A stretch of DNA of 64,000 bases from Flavobacterium sediminilitoris (GCF_023008245.1 NZ_CP090145.1:3348001-3412000); one strand, 5' to 3'; counted from the first letter of the stretch, positions 41,001 through 49,115 are shown. Translations and numbers: made by a program. Notes: generated by a model from the sequence alone, not told the origin.

Positions 41001-43319
41001 AAAGTTTGGGTTAAATTGTAAATATTGATTACTATTATTTTGTCCTTGTTCTTTAGACATAGTTGCAATGTCTAAGCCAGTTGCAAAATGTACAATATCT
41101 TCGGGCTTAGTAATAAAAGAAGCCGCTTTCCAATTTAGCGGATTATTATTATTTCCCATTCCACCAATATATCTATTCAAGAAAGGATTATTGGCTATCA
41201 AAGAATCCGTTAATAAAGTAGAAAACAATTGATATTGCGATTTTCCTTCTACAATAGGAGACTCATACGTTTTCACTAAAGGTGTTCCTGCATTAAGCAA
41301 ATTAAAATTCTTATCCCATTGCAGAATTCTAAGGCTATAACTTATTTTTGTATCCGTTTGATCTGTAATATAAGTAGCCACTCCAAAGGAATTACTCAAA
41401 GTCATATTCAATGGAAAATCTAATCCTTCAGAGTCATTTTTATAGATGGTAACATTTGAAGTGTTGTATACTGCACTTTTAGACCAAACATTATTTCCAT
41501 TGTGATAAAACAATTGAAATTGTAATAATTTTGAAGTAAAATTATAGAAGGTTGCAATATAATAATTATCTCTTGCCTTGATTGCTATATTAGACGCCTT
41601 AGAAACATCGGAAGGAGAAGGTATTGCAATTGCTATTCCTCCTTGTTGTAATCTAGCGGAATTATTCCATACTTTTTGTCTCCAATTCCATTGAAATGCT
41701 GTAATAGGAGTTGTAGTAATATCTTTACTAGAAACAATAACAAAGTCTTTACCCGATTCGACGCTTACTTTTGATGTTTCTGATTGTAACGGAAAATATT
41801 GCGCTCCATTCGTTAAATTAAACGTTCCAAATTGTTCTGGATTTCTTCGGTATAGAAATAATTGAAATTGTTTCTTTGTTTTATCAGTAAAATAAAGCGC
41901 TATATAATCTTGTTTGGTTATTACGCCTAAACTATCCATATCAAAATCAACATTATTAAAATAATTTTCAGTTGATATATCTGAATTTAATTGATATTCA
42001 GACCAGTTGCCCGACCAAGAATGTACTTTTGCCACTAGTTTTTTATTTGCCTTATCATACCAAGTAATTACCGTATAATCAGAACCAAACCAAACCCTTG
42101 GAGTTGCATTAGCCAATGGTGCATTAATTTTAATATTACGAGCACTATTTAAAGGCTCTTCCTTATAACTATAGATAGCTTTTGCTCCTTGCGGATAAAG
42201 AATACTTTTTAAAGCACCCGAATTAATATCTTGAATTGTATCATAATACTCAAACTCAATACCAGGCAATGTATTACCACTTGGTTGCACTTGCCAAAAA
42301 CTTTTTAAAACCCTTTTCCACATCAAAGGATATACCTCAACTTGGCTATTTGTTCCTAAATTAATGAAATCATATTCAAATAAGATTGTAAATTGAAGAA
42401 TATTCAATTTATTTCTTACTTCAATATAATCTAAATAACGTGTTTCATAGCTGTCTTGGTAAGCATTGGGTGTAGGCTGATTAGTATGACTAGATTGATA
42501 TTCTACAATATTTTTAGTACTTGGATTTTTAGCTCCATATTTTTCTCCATAAAAAAACACAATTGTTCTTTTAAAACTATCTTCTATTTTTTTAAGATAA
42601 GATGCCTGTGTATAAACAAGGCCATTAGCATTTCCTACAGGAACATCTACATTATCATAAGTATAAAATACCGATTCTCCCCAAGTATTTCTAACTTCTG
42701 ATAAATTCCAAGCATTTGCAAAATGTTCCTGTCCTATAGTTACATTAGAAGCTCCCATCCAGTTGCCCCATTGCACTCCATATTGAACCGTATTTCTACC
42801 ACTATTTTTATCTCCATAAATAAAAACAGTTCCATCTTCCTTAATTATGGTCCATTTCTCATTATAAGCATCATATTGAGCATCCCAAAACTCATAATTT
42901 CTAAGTTGAAACAATAAGATATCTACCGGATTTGTAGGTAAAAATCCATCTTGTATCAATTGGTTTGCACTACCATTACTCACTAAAAAATACTCATCAG
43001 ACGAGCTGGTACCGCTGCCATTTTTATTGACCGCAATTTTATCAAACGACATATCCCAACCTAATCCTAAAATTCCAGTTGGATTTGAAATATTCCAATT
43101 TTTAACTGAATTTTGAACATTACTATTATACATCATATTAATATCTACATCTAATCCTTTTCTTCCCTGAAAAGTGGCAATATTAATGGGTACATTAACC
43201 GTTCCTGTAAATAGATTAACACTATCTTTTACTTGACCAACTGCTTTATTATCAAACTGAAACGTAGTAACTTGAGGTTTACTCTGCTCAGTATTAGCTT
43301 TTGTATTATTGAAACTCAT
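35070..43319 (-). CDS. Giant TcB/SpvB-RHS-like protein with unknown C-terminal domain
   Basis: The protein has 2749 residues and no signal peptide. The N-terminus (D-S-V-N-L-F-T-G-T-V-N-V-P-I-N-I, G-I-L-G-L-G-W-D-M) is like the SpvB/TcB start of insecticidal Tc toxins, and a propeller-like region follows to about 1100. YD/RHS repeats occupy about 1750-2400 (Y-D-R-S-N-R-L-R-F-R-Q-D-A-E-G, Y-N-P-T-G-K-P-L-E-E). The RHS core D-H-L-G-S-V-R-V-I-M...Y-K-A-R-F-Y ends in Y-I-D-P-S-G near residue 2471. The last 278 residues are Gly/Ala-rich and hydrophobic with two H-G-N-S motifs and match no toxin I know. By analogy, an RHS shell encloses and releases the C-terminal part. No Tc A-component or T6SS gene is near. 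Confidence 0.88.
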   Translation of the reverse strand: MSFNNTKANTEQSKPQVTTFQFDNKAVGQVKDSVNLFTGTVNVPINIATFQGRKGLDVDINMMYNSNVQNSVKNWNISNPTGILGLGWDMSFDKIAVNKNGSGTSSSDEYFLVSNGSANQLIQDGFLPTNPVDILLFQLRNYEFWDAQYDAYNEKWTIIKEDGTVFIYGDKNSGRNTVQYGVQWGNWMGASNVTIGQEHFANAWNLSEVRNTWGESVFYTYDNVDVPVGNANGLVYTQASYLKKIEDSFKRTIVFFYGEKYGAKNPSTKNIVEYQSSHTNQPTPNAYQDSYETRYLDYIEVRNKLNILQFTILFEYDFINLGTNSQVEVYPLMWKRVLKSFWQVQPSGNTLPGIEFEYYDTIQDINSGALKSILYPQGAKAIYSYKEEPLNSARNIKINAPLANATPRVWFGSDYTVITWYDKANKKLVAKVHSWSGNWSEYQLNSDISTENYFNNVDFDMDSLGVITKQDYIALYFTDKTKKQFQLFLYRRNPEQFGTFNLTNGAQYFPLQSETSKVSVESGKDFVIVSSKDITTTPITAFQWNWRQKVWNNSARLQQGGIAIAIPSPSDVSKASNIAIKARDNYYIATFYNFTSKLLQFQLFYHNGNNVWSKSAVYNTSNVTIYKNDSEGLDFPLNMTLSNSFGVATYITDQTDTKISYSLRILQWDKNFNLLNAGTPLVKTYESPIVEGKSQYQLFSTLLTDSLIANNPFLNRYIGGMGNNNNPLNWKAASFITKPEDIVHFATGLDIATMSKEQGQNNSNQYLQFNPNFGSWGAPQNLASTGKHITVSSNYMTVGKDVFYQNTNGNWIKQTQQLNNLNAPETVQNRASMYIAYQDTTDDNAQTYFVNPINGSLSAPVKLPITSEGFGQKIMVDQETVKAGTLLAGADVFVTYPSNQEFDSCSSLALYKVVDGKATDSVQVTPVSYIAITNDVNSEDVFYQSYDYTRSAQSIITYDAHSSLAQFPKVTTFMGTKIPDVALTTSGILISYFSNGVSLQNEIPYNTNWVYNYSQLLNGALLQKLQYDKEGNLVSKDINYWQIFTANVNQKSYLFGAFFRISKTVSEQDGVTQLSTIEYYQDIGLPMRSFSSYYDSNGDQKTITSEKKYAIQIPNYQAAMQQKHLLNAIAQESVFISDKNTEKKCVSSKIVTWKNWSTNAEWKWSPFQNFEWLDNDKNTPDFDFSTIQNNNDWLKKQEVVTRGVYDTVNEMMDVEGVKASYIYSTDAQFQIAEFLTASKIGEEASFLSFESYEDNDGWTILPNASIIPNDKDATIDAKIGQASLKIEKGIGLENSFTPQNQLQDYVFSSYVKLPDGFDTSKGDAKWIVSFSQNGTTVGNEIELSFGNEVGKWLYVYQILNLKAVQANGNSAITISIKAQNNNTATAVLVDCVRFSPLQSLFSATSVNTQIDAIQASLGSNGEVKRKFFDNYQRIVANTSFAEKTTSMATNYFSRTGNDNAFSTENPNSKLKIMAVNGGDALSFTQGNEWKNYWTPSNEQDWQTENGVLNYTKSSGEGILSYKGNELNDYGLLVQLMPKEIISNSLGLQIGDQYTIQWNPSTSQWELLGSDHQILQFKKPSIKISHPKSKEDAQSLLLRTGCYSKVIGNAVNAKEDAIYESEFNKFYKINQTSNTTEIASLASQWTVMVTKNTLLFFADGILVFNYKSNSIISGKLSLFTNNKISINSLLTMISPMATQTFVNAVGNDMQSQLLDNTRMTVIENIYNNQGNIIANTKPAFVEASTSTPVFQYISEFALYDFDTQKMQGLITDTYQEDEGYPYFGYRYETSPLGRILEQSMPGVAYKLGANTQKYEYGSNDGTYGLPKGEYYQVSVTDQNGNKTYTITDKRNQEVRKVSQKSATAEIVSAVYYNDLGYPIRALSPNYEEGGQNNEDWISYQTYSFIGELISTSNANGGTTEMIYDRSNRLRFRQDAEGKSQGNYQYYKYDLSGRISETGYVAGVWDRNALQDQANYHPEYPENVSTWRMKTYYDYDGTNAPYQIGQVVKTENNHSDDGNADVIENFLYDIYGNVISRTQKVIDFDNENYETRFYYNNLGGITQIDYPVEKGSTPYSVYYTYNTIGQIERIGNTASSSNIASYVYNPTGKPLEETLNPTGNSFIRNYGYNSPVWLDNVKDTKTQDSSFIFQETLQTSLPEGPAYYNGQSAAIRFQYPSDMSAGSTFTNTYNSLNALENVKESRGQNELNTKQYKFDNNGNFDTITIDSKTYQFEPEIGKGDRLQKVTDIENQSTLFDFQYNLNGSIAHYQTSDDDGYEAQQLQFTYDAGSRMTAVINDLNLEKQYKFFYNNSSDRVLKQQYSGGSVQESTLYVKSLSGNPLVQIKKSNSVKDTLYMVYGPIGVVSFVKNNNTYFTLKDHLGSVRVIMDDNANAIAAYEYDIYGNVTVVAQPETDFFPYLFTSQEYDYELGIYNYKARFYFSRIGRFGVIDNYNQFFSPYIYAGNSPLVYIDPSGNFSIGNFFSAIGGAIIGAFEILIGVAIDVVAGVLEAVTGGLSTPVSIGLASLAGAFIGAGVSSVTYSAVSLITNDFSWKEYGINTAIGFVVGAITGGFGAAGSIAAEAATGVKAAADAGKAVSTLAKVANAGIKGAFAVAGAELAVTSATLIDNAAHGNSLGAGLDEALIKGVLSSTLSWAIPGIDYKSGWGNLFSRVSAGIAKSEAIDVSIQLGSNAIHGNSFDTGLMNTVVGGFVGGSIGSLETKSYATERAQNELNFMNIGTPKYQVPANGIIRL

Positions 43320-43353
43320 TTTTTCTGTTGTTTATTTGGTTGTAATAGTTTGT

Positions 43354-44472
43354 TTATAAAAATTGTAAGCACGCTTTACTAACAAAATTGTTCGTTATGG
43401 GCGAACTTCCATAAGTAAGTATAGTATGAACAAAACCACTTGGTCTACCCATTGGCATTTTAATGAACGGACAAGATTCCCATCCTATGTTTTCGTTGTA
43501 TTTATTAGCCAAAAAGTGTAAACTTTTATCTAGCCATTCTAAGTCTATAGGCTTTTCTAAATAACGAGATGCTATTTCAATGCCAAGCAAAGCAAGCGCA
43601 GTTTGTAAAGAATCGGAAGGTTGTTCTGGTAAAGACCATCCACCATCAGCATGCTGAGAATTAAGTAAAAAAGCCAAAGCTTCTGCAACAACTTGTTTAT
43701 CTCCTTTGCCATAACAAATAGCTCTTAAGCTAACAAACGTGCCATAATAAAGACCATAATACCAAGTGCTTTCCCACGCTCCTTGATTTTGTTTATTATA
43801 TAAAAACTGTAGTCCTCTTTGAATATCAGTTTCAAAACGTTCTTTATCATATTTTTGTAGCGCATATAAAAAATTAGCCACAACATCAACGTCAGAACCT
43901 GTTCCCCATGCTTTATGAATCCATTCATACTGCAACTGCTGTTCTTTTGTTAAATTCTCTTTTGGAAGTATCCATGTTTCCCATCCAAAATCTTCATTTG
44001 CCTGATTATTCAATATGGTTTCAATAGGCACTTCAAACAAATCTTTAAAGCCATCTTTTGGATAAAATTTACAAAATACCTGAAGAATTTGTGCTAAATC
44101 GTCCACATCTGGAGGCAACTCTTTCAAATCAGGAAAATATCCCCATCCTCCTATTCCTCCTTCTCTTTTAACGCTTTTTAAATAGGTTAACTCCGATGCT
44201 ATAATTTCTTGTAAACGAATAGGATATTTCTCTTGTGCATCAATTAAAGTATCAACTAGTAAAGCCCTTTGAAAAATATCCGCTATTTGTAATTCTTGTT
44301 CCACCTGAAAAGCTTCCTTTGTAAAAGGCATACTATGTTTTGTATTCACAAAACCGGCTTCTTTTTCTGTAACCAAGTGCTTTATCCCTTGCTCAAAAAG
44401 GAAGTTCCAAGAGGCTTTTTTTGTGATAAATTCTTCACTATTCTTTAAATATTCTCTATTCGCATGTAACAT
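43354..44472 (-). CDS. Alpha/alpha-toroid protein resembling class II terpene cyclases
   Basis: The protein has 372 residues. Features of the squalene-hopene cyclase/prenyltransferase toroid are visible: G-G-W-G-Y-F-P near 125, P-P-D-V-D-D-L-A near 140 (a D-x-D-D motif as in class II cyclases), N-Q-G-A-W-E-S-T-W-Y-Y-G near 235 and a QW-like H-A-D-G-G-W-S-L...S-L-Q-T-A-L-A-L-L near 290. It is about half the length of a bacterial hopene cyclase, so it would be a single beta- or gamma-domain. It overlaps the PhyH gene upstream by 17 nt. Catalytic function is uncertain. Confidence 0.6.
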   Translation of the reverse strand: MLHANREYLKNSEEFITKKASWNFLFEQGIKHLVTEKEAGFVNTKHSMPFTKEAFQVEQELQIADIFQRALLVDTLIDAQEKYPIRLQEIIASELTYLKSVKREGGIGGWGYFPDLKELPPDVDDLAQILQVFCKFYPKDGFKDLFEVPIETILNNQANEDFGWETWILPKENLTKEQQLQYEWIHKAWGTGSDVDVVANFLYALQKYDKERFETDIQRGLQFLYNKQNQGAWESTWYYGLYYGTFVSLRAICYGKGDKQVVAEALAFLLNSQHADGGWSLPEQPSDSLQTALALLGIEIASRYLEKPIDLEWLDKSLHFLANKYNENIGWESCPFIKMPMGRPSGFVHTILTYGSSPITNNFVSKACLQFL

Positions 44473-45334
44473 GGTCTTTTTTTATTTTAAATTGACTTAA
44501 ATAATCAAACAGCATTTCTTTTGTAACTTTTTGTTTTTCTAAAACTAAACTTTCCACTAATTCATATTCTTTTTCATTGGGTCTACTAAATAAAGGGGCT
44601 GAGAGATAGTAATTTTGATCTACATCAAATATATCGGCTCTATTATTGGCCTCAGATTCATTATAGAAATGGTATTTTAACCTACTTTCTGAAGGACCTG
44701 CCAAACCTGCTGCTACTATTCTTGGATGCTGACTTTTATTGGTTGGTGAAGCATGAAACAGTGCTGGGCTTCCTATATAAATTTGCCCTGCTTTCATAGG
44801 CAATGAAACACCAAATTCTTTTAAAAGTGCATCTTGATACGTAGAAAAAGGAAAAGGAGCTCCACCGCATCTAGGAAAATGTAAAAAATGATGACTTCCC
44901 GGTATTACTTCTAAAGCACCATTTTCTAAAGTAGTATCTAGTAAAGGAACCCATAAACCAAGGGGTTGAAAACGTCTTTCATCTAAAAATGAAGGGTCTT
45001 GATGCAGGGGAACAATACCTATATTTTGATGAGGGTATTTAATATTGAAATTTCCCCAAAAGAAAGTAACCTCTTCAAAAATAGTCGCCATTGCTCTTTC
45101 AAAATGGTTACCTATTCCCTTAGAAACTGCATTTCTATAGATAGCGCTTTTACTCATAATCGTTGAAGCAAAAGCAGCTTCTCCTAGATCTCCTTCTAAA
45201 GAATCATACAATTTTTTAAGTGATGCTATTTCGTTATCATTTAAAAAATCGACCACTACATATCCGTTTATATCAAAAAAAGCTTGATGCTCTGGATTTT
45301 TAAAAAGAATTCTATTTTCTATACTTGTTTTCAT
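44456..45334 (-). CDS. Phytanoyl-CoA dioxygenase (PhyH) family protein, copy 1
   Basis: The 292-residue protein has the PhyH iron and 2OG residues: H-Q-D in V-P-L-H-Q-D-P-S and a distal His in I-G-S-P-A-L-F-H-A-S-P, followed by the Arg of H-P-R-I-V-A-A. L-W-V-P-L-L-D-T...N-G-A-L-E-V-I-P-G-S-H is the family's core block. It is clearly a paralog of the next gene (same motifs, same length) and overlaps the toroid gene. It would hydroxylate or halogenate a small molecule or tethered intermediate. Confidence 0.85.
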   Translation of the reverse strand: MKTSIENRILFKNPEHQAFFDINGYVVVDFLNDNEIASLKKLYDSLEGDLGEAAFASTIMSKSAIYRNAVSKGIGNHFERAMATIFEEVTFFWGNFNIKYPHQNIGIVPLHQDPSFLDERRFQPLGLWVPLLDTTLENGALEVIPGSHHFLHFPRCGGAPFPFSTYQDALLKEFGVSLPMKAGQIYIGSPALFHASPTNKSQHPRIVAAGLAGPSESRLKYHFYNESEANNRADIFDVDQNYYLSAPLFSRPNEKEYELVESLVLEKQKVTKEMLFDYLSQFKIKKDHVTCE

Positions 45335-45336
45335 TT

Positions 45337-46191
45337 TTAAACCGATAATTTCATTTTCTTATGTGCTTCTCCTAATATTGTGGTAACACTTTCTTCATTT
45401 TGAGGATCAAAATAATAAGGAACTTCTCCTATTTTTTTTGCTCTAGCCTCATCTGGTCTGCTAAACAAAGGCGTTTCTATATAATAATCTGGTTCCAACT
45501 CAAACACCTCCATAGTTGCTCCTGGGTTTCTAAAATCTTGATAATAACAACGCATTTGACTTTCTTCCTCTGCTAACCAAGCTAGCGCAGCTACTCTTTC
45601 AGTATTGCTAAAATTAGAAGGCGACCAATGGAACACTTTAGAACTTCCTATATACGCTTGTCCGGCCTTAATATCTAAGCGTTTAAAGTAATTTTCTATC
45701 AAATAAGGGCTCAATTCATTGTATGGAAATTTAGGAAGCGTACTTCTTGGACCATCATTTAATTTATGACTGCCATCTATAACTTCAAGAGCGCCATTTG
45801 TGGCATTAGTGTCTATAAGAGGTACCCACAACGTAATACCTTGGTATTTTGATTCGTCCACATAAGTAGGATCTTGATGTATAGAACAAATACTTTCCGA
45901 TTGATTTGCTTGCTTAGATGTAAATATTCCGAAAAAGAGTTTGAAATTTTCTAAATGCAAGGCAACAGCTTTCTTAAAAGTCTCTGTTATGCCATCAGAT
46001 ACTTTCTTTCTGTAATTGGCATCCATACTCATATTAGACGTGGAAAAACCTCTCTCCTTAGGCTGAGCATTCAATTGATTATATAATTGTTGTAGTGTAT
46101 CAACTTCTGAAGGATTCAAAAAATCAAGTACCACATATCCCTTTTCTTCAAATTCTTTTTGTTGAATGGGGTTTTTAAAAACATTTCTCAT
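45337..46191 (-). CDS. Phytanoyl-CoA dioxygenase (PhyH) family protein, copy 2
   Basis: This 284-residue paralog of the previous gene lies 2 nt upstream of it. Iron ligands are H-Q-D in S-I-H-Q-D-P-T and His in S-K-V-F-H-W-S-P; the 2OG Arg is in T-E-R-V-A-A-L-A-W. The N-terminal E-K-G-Y-V-V-L-D-F-L-N-P-S-E is shared with copy 1. Two adjacent, diverged PhyH enzymes suggest two successive oxidations of one product. No halide-binding substitution (Gly or Ala for Asp) is seen, so both are predicted hydroxylases. Confidence 0.85.
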   Translation of the reverse strand: MRNVFKNPIQQKEFEEKGYVVLDFLNPSEVDTLQQLYNQLNAQPKERGFSTSNMSMDANYRKKVSDGITETFKKAVALHLENFKLFFGIFTSKQANQSESICSIHQDPTYVDESKYQGITLWVPLIDTNATNGALEVIDGSHKLNDGPRSTLPKFPYNELSPYLIENYFKRLDIKAGQAYIGSSKVFHWSPSNFSNTERVAALAWLAEEESQMRCYYQDFRNPGATMEVFELEPDYYIETPLFSRPDEARAKKIGEVPYYFDPQNEESVTTILGEAHKKMKLSV

Positions 46192-46219
46192 ATTTCTTTA
46201 TAAAAAAATTAGACTTTGA

Positions 46220-46525
46220 TCAATTATCTTGGATAAACAACGTTTGCAGTTTGTAAAACCAAGACAAGACAATAGCAAAAGGAACCGCTGGAAAAACCCA
46301 ATAATTATAAATAGGTATTCTACCCAAAAAGAGTATGGGATAGCCTTTAGCTTTAGGATAATCTTCGAAAAAAAGTTGAATACTTTCGTCAACTTCTAAT
46401 GGTATCCTTTCAATCATATATAAGGATAAAACAACCACCATTTTAGATAAAAATTTACATTTGGTGCAATATCCTTGATAGTAAATAGCAATTTTATTTT
46501 TTGGAATAATGATGCTTTGCTTCAT
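46220..46525 (-). CDS. Small membrane-associated C-x2-C protein, DCC-like
   Basis: This 101-residue protein has an N-terminal I-Y-Y-Q-G-Y-C-T-K-C-K-F-L, similar to the Y-D-G-x-C-x2-C start of DCC (DUF393) thiol-disulfide oxidoreductases, and a hydrophobic C-terminal segment (about residues 75-92). A second, overlapping 64-residue frame on the same strand looks like a shadow. It sits between the second PhyH gene and the 340-residue gene. The redox role is a guess from the cysteine pair. Confidence 0.5.
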   Translation of the reverse strand: MKQSIIIPKNKIAIYYQGYCTKCKFLSKMVVVLSLYMIERIPLEVDESIQLFFEDYPKAKGYPILFLGRIPIYNYWVFPAVPFAIVLSWFYKLQTLFIQDN

Positions 46526-46652
46526 GTGTATAGATAATAAAAATCTAGTGCAGATTACAATGAGTATGCTGCAATAGTAAATTTGAATAATTAAATATTT
46601 TGCTTAAAGAGAAAAAGCAGCGTTGTATAACTAAAACTGTAATGAATGTGTT

Positions 46653-47675
46653 TTAATTAGATACTATTTTATTCTTTAAATAAAGATTTAGTCTTTTATT
46701 TCCCATAATGTCTATTCCTAATCCGTAATAAGAAACAGCACATTCGTTTTCTAACACTTCTTTTTGTATTGGAAATGGGGTAACCTTATTTTTTATTGTG
46801 GTTTCCTCTAATAAAGTAACCCATTCACTAGGGTTTAGTTCAACGTAAGAAGGACAAGCACAAATATCAATTTTTGCATCAAACAATTTTGAACTGGCAA
46901 TATGAAAACCTACATTAAATACTACACCTGCTAAATTCACCTCTTTATCTCCTATTACATCGTTAAAAAAATGGGTAACCGATTCATCGAGTAAAACTGG
47001 TATTTTTAAATCTTCAATTGTAAGTTTATGGGTTAATCTAAAATAAATTTTAGCCCTTACGTTTTTTAAAGAACTGCCTTCTAAACCGATACTCATAATA
47101 TTAGCATACGGACTCAACGTTTTTACAAATTCATCAACTTCTGTAGCATTAGGCATTAAATGCTTTAACCAATCACTAAATCTTTTCCAAGAAGCTTCTT
47201 TACCACCTCTTCTGCCATCAATATAAATAGCCATACCCTTACTATCAGGAGAAGCGCCTAACCAAAAAACACCATCTGGATATTCTTCCATGTTTTCTTT
47301 AGAAACAGGTAAATGAAAGGCTAACATTTCCTCACACATTTCCTTTATTTCTTCCGTTTGTGTGGTGCTATATAATTTTTGCAAAGCTTGATAACTATAC
47401 TGAAATCGTTCTTCTGGCGAACCTACAATGCATGAAGGATCACTTATAAAACGCCCATGCAAACCTTCGCTTGAAGAGCTAATGCAATATTGCAATGGAC
47501 TGCCATCTATATTTAAGCCCGATCTACCACCTAGTTGAAGATTAGTTTCTTCTGGTAAAGCCAGTAGTTCATCTCTTAAATCCAACACCTGTTTGGCCGA
47601 AGCCAAACTAAGTGTGGATGCATAAGATGAAAGTTGTGCTACGTTTGACAAAATTGAATCTTTAGTCGCATTCAT
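46653..47675 (-). CDS. Hypothetical protein of the RHS/PhyH locus
   Basis: This soluble 340-residue protein has a duplicated beta-strand pattern: G-L-E-G-S-S-L-K-N-V-R-A-K-I-Y-F-R-L near 200 and Y-Y-G-L-G-I-D-I-M-G-N-K-R-L-N-L-Y-L-K at the C-terminus. Such K/R-x-x-L/I-Y-F/L strands occur in ABBA-type aromatic prenyltransferases, where the basic residue binds diphosphate; by eye this is a weak lead only. It follows the glycine-rich gene by 12 nt. If it is a prenyltransferase, it would fit the toroid and PhyH genes in one pathway. Confidence 0.5.
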   Translation of the reverse strand: MNATKDSILSNVAQLSSYASTLSLASAKQVLDLRDELLALPEETNLQLGGRSGLNIDGSPLQYCISSSSEGLHGRFISDPSCIVGSPEERFQYSYQALQKLYSTTQTEEIKEMCEEMLAFHLPVSKENMEEYPDGVFWLGASPDSKGMAIYIDGRRGGKEASWKRFSDWLKHLMPNATEVDEFVKTLSPYANIMSIGLEGSSLKNVRAKIYFRLTHKLTIEDLKIPVLLDESVTHFFNDVIGDKEVNLAGVVFNVGFHIASSKLFDAKIDICACPSYVELNPSEWVTLLEETTIKNKVTPFPIQKEVLENECAVSYYGLGIDIMGNKRLNLYLKNKIVSN

Positions 47676-47687
47676 AGCTTTACTTTT

Positions 47688-48356
47688 TTAAACTTGTTGC
47701 AAAATAATATTAGATTGATGTCCATCATTTCCAGATGTACCACTAGTACCTGCACTACCTCCAGATCCTTGTGCTCCTCCTGGTGAACCTGCTTTACCAG
47801 CACTTCCGCCATTTCCACCTGTACCTCCTGAACCTCCTTTAGGAACTGGAGCAGATGTTAAAACACTACCTCCATGATATTGCACCACTATACTACTAGC
47901 ACCGTTTCCTCCATTTCCGCCATTTCCTCCGTTGCCACCTTTTCCGCCATTTCCTGCAGCACCACCATCACTAGCACCACAATCTGAACCAGCAGGACAG
48001 CCAGACGCTTTTCCGCCATCGCCACCATTTCCACCAGTTTGTCCGTTTCCACCATTTCCACCAGCTCCTCCGCTTCCTGCGGCAGCAGCAACTACTATAG
48101 AGCCTGTTAATTGCCCTATTGTTATTGTAGCATTCGGACAATCGGAACCATTTCCACCAGAAGCACCTGAACCTGCATCGGCTCCGTTAGCTCCTGCTGT
48201 TCCTTTTGAAGAACTAGGTCTACAAACCGAATCCCAATCACAGTTGGCATTTGTACCATTATTTCCACTAGGTGCAGCGCTTGAAAAGCCTTGACCAGCC
48301 GTTCCATTACTACCATCTGCACCGTATATTATTATATCTCCATTTAAATTACTCAT
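47688..48356 (-). CDS. Glycine-rich, collagen-like structural protein
   Basis: The 222-residue protein is more than one-third glycine, with G-G-N and G-x-x repeats over residues 30-210 (G-G-N-G-G-N-G-G-N-G, G-S-G-G-T-G-G-N-G-G-S-A-G-K-A-G). Two non-repeat beta stretches interrupt them (T-I-T-I-G-Q-L-T-G-S-I-V-V, S-S-I-V-V-Q-Y-H-G-G-S). Regular G-G-N patterns can form polyglycine-II sheets. It has three Cys pairs and no signal peptide. The composition explains the proline-rich reverse-strand frame, which is a shadow. Confidence 0.8.
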   Translation of the reverse strand: MSNLNGDIIIYGADGSNGTAGQGFSSAAPSGNNGTNANCDWDSVCRPSSSKGTAGANGADAGSGASGGNGSDCPNATITIGQLTGSIVVAAAAGSGGAGGNGGNGQTGGNGGDGGKASGCPAGSDCGASDGGAAGNGGKGGNGGNGGNGGNGASSIVVQYHGGSVLTSAPVPKGGSGGTGGNGGSAGKAGSPGGAQGSGGSAGTSGTSGNDGHQSNIILQQV

Positions 48357-48390
48357 GTCTATTAATTTTTAATGTTGTGTCTATTTTTAA

Positions 48391-48732
48391 TTACATTTTT
48401 ACTAACTCTGCAATTCGAATATCGGCAGTAGTTAATACTTTTATTTGTCCTCCTGGTTGAATGGTTACTTTATTATAACTCACCTGTACTGGTCCGCTTC
48501 CTGAAATAATCAAAGGATTAGCAGGTGTTACCACCACATCAGCTGCTACTTTATAAACCGCTACTTTTGGAAGTGGAGCAGCAGATCTATTAGCTGTTGC
48601 AGCAGAAGTATCTATTTTAAAATCTTTTACTTCATTTAAGTCTTTTAATTCTGGCTGAATAGCACAATCCGGATGAGGTGGATTGGAGAAAAATAATTTT
48701 CCGTCAGCAGTTGAAATCTCTTTTGTGCTCAT
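48391..48732 (-). CDS. Hypothetical protein at the head of the RHS/PhyH locus
   Basis: This 113-residue soluble protein has an N-terminal part containing F-F-S-N-P-P-H-P-D-C, then an Ala/Thr-rich linker and a beta-rich half (V-V-T-P-A-N-P-L-I-I-S-G-S-G-P-V-Q-V-S-Y). It is the first gene of the minus-strand locus and precedes the glycine-rich gene by 34 nt. No family recognised; pairing with the structural protein suggests a shared assembly. Confidence 0.55.
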   Translation of the reverse strand: MSTKEISTADGKLFFSNPPHPDCAIQPELKDLNEVKDFKIDTSAATANRSAAPLPKVAVYKVAADVVVTPANPLIISGSGPVQVSYNKVTIQPGGQIKVLTTADIRIAELVKM

Positions 48733-48950
48733 GATTTTTGTTATTTGTTATTAATTTGTTTTTTTGTTGATGCCCTACTTTAAAGCACCAATTACATAAA
48801 GTAAAGCCAATGATTTATTTGTAAATGACGTCTTTTACAACTATCAAAATAACTTTGAAAAAAGATTCCATTAATTAAAGCTTATCTTAATGAATCTCTT
48901 TTTTTGTAGAACTACATACCAAATGTATTCAGAAATAATAGCGAGGTTAT

Positions 48951-48969
48951 AGGTATAAATACCTGTTTT
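48951..48969. repeat. Palindromic 19-bp site, left copy flanking Gabija
   Basis: AGGTAT-AA-ATACCT followed by GTTTT. A copy with a single base change stands at 53652-53670 in the same orientation, on the other side of the two-gene defence operon. Confidence 0.6.
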
Positions 48970-49045
48970 AAAAAATAACCTGTTTTTTAACTTAACATAC
49001 AGATTATCAATATATAATGTTAAAAAAATAACCTGTACTAAAATA

Positions 49046-49075
49046 AAAAACGCCCTCTTGTAAAGGGCGTTTTTG
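49046..49075. terminator. Terminator of the Gabija operon
   Basis: AAACGCCCT and AGGGCGTTT pair around a CTTGTAA-type loop with A- and T-runs on both sides, 40 nt after the stop of the helicase gene. Confidence 0.85.
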
Positions 49076-49115
49076 TATGGTGAGGAGTGGTTATTTATTT
49101 TTTAAAAGTTATTTT

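Larger units (their letters stand above)
48733..49115. other. Intergenic region between RHS locus and Gabija genes
   Basis: About 380 bp, very AT-rich, no ORF. It holds the palindromic site at 48951-48969, two further AAATAACCTGT copies (about 48974 and 49028) and a terminator at its right end. Confidence 0.6.

Noticed and set aside
46198-46392. 64-residue minus-strand frame overlapping the C-x2-C protein
   Set aside because: It overlaps the longer frame that has the Y-x-G-x-C-x2-C motif; composition is typical of an out-of-frame AT-rich shadow.
47932-48294. Proline-rich 120-residue frame on the plus strand
   Set aside because: It is the reverse complement of the glycine-rich repeats and has no independent start signals or neighbours.
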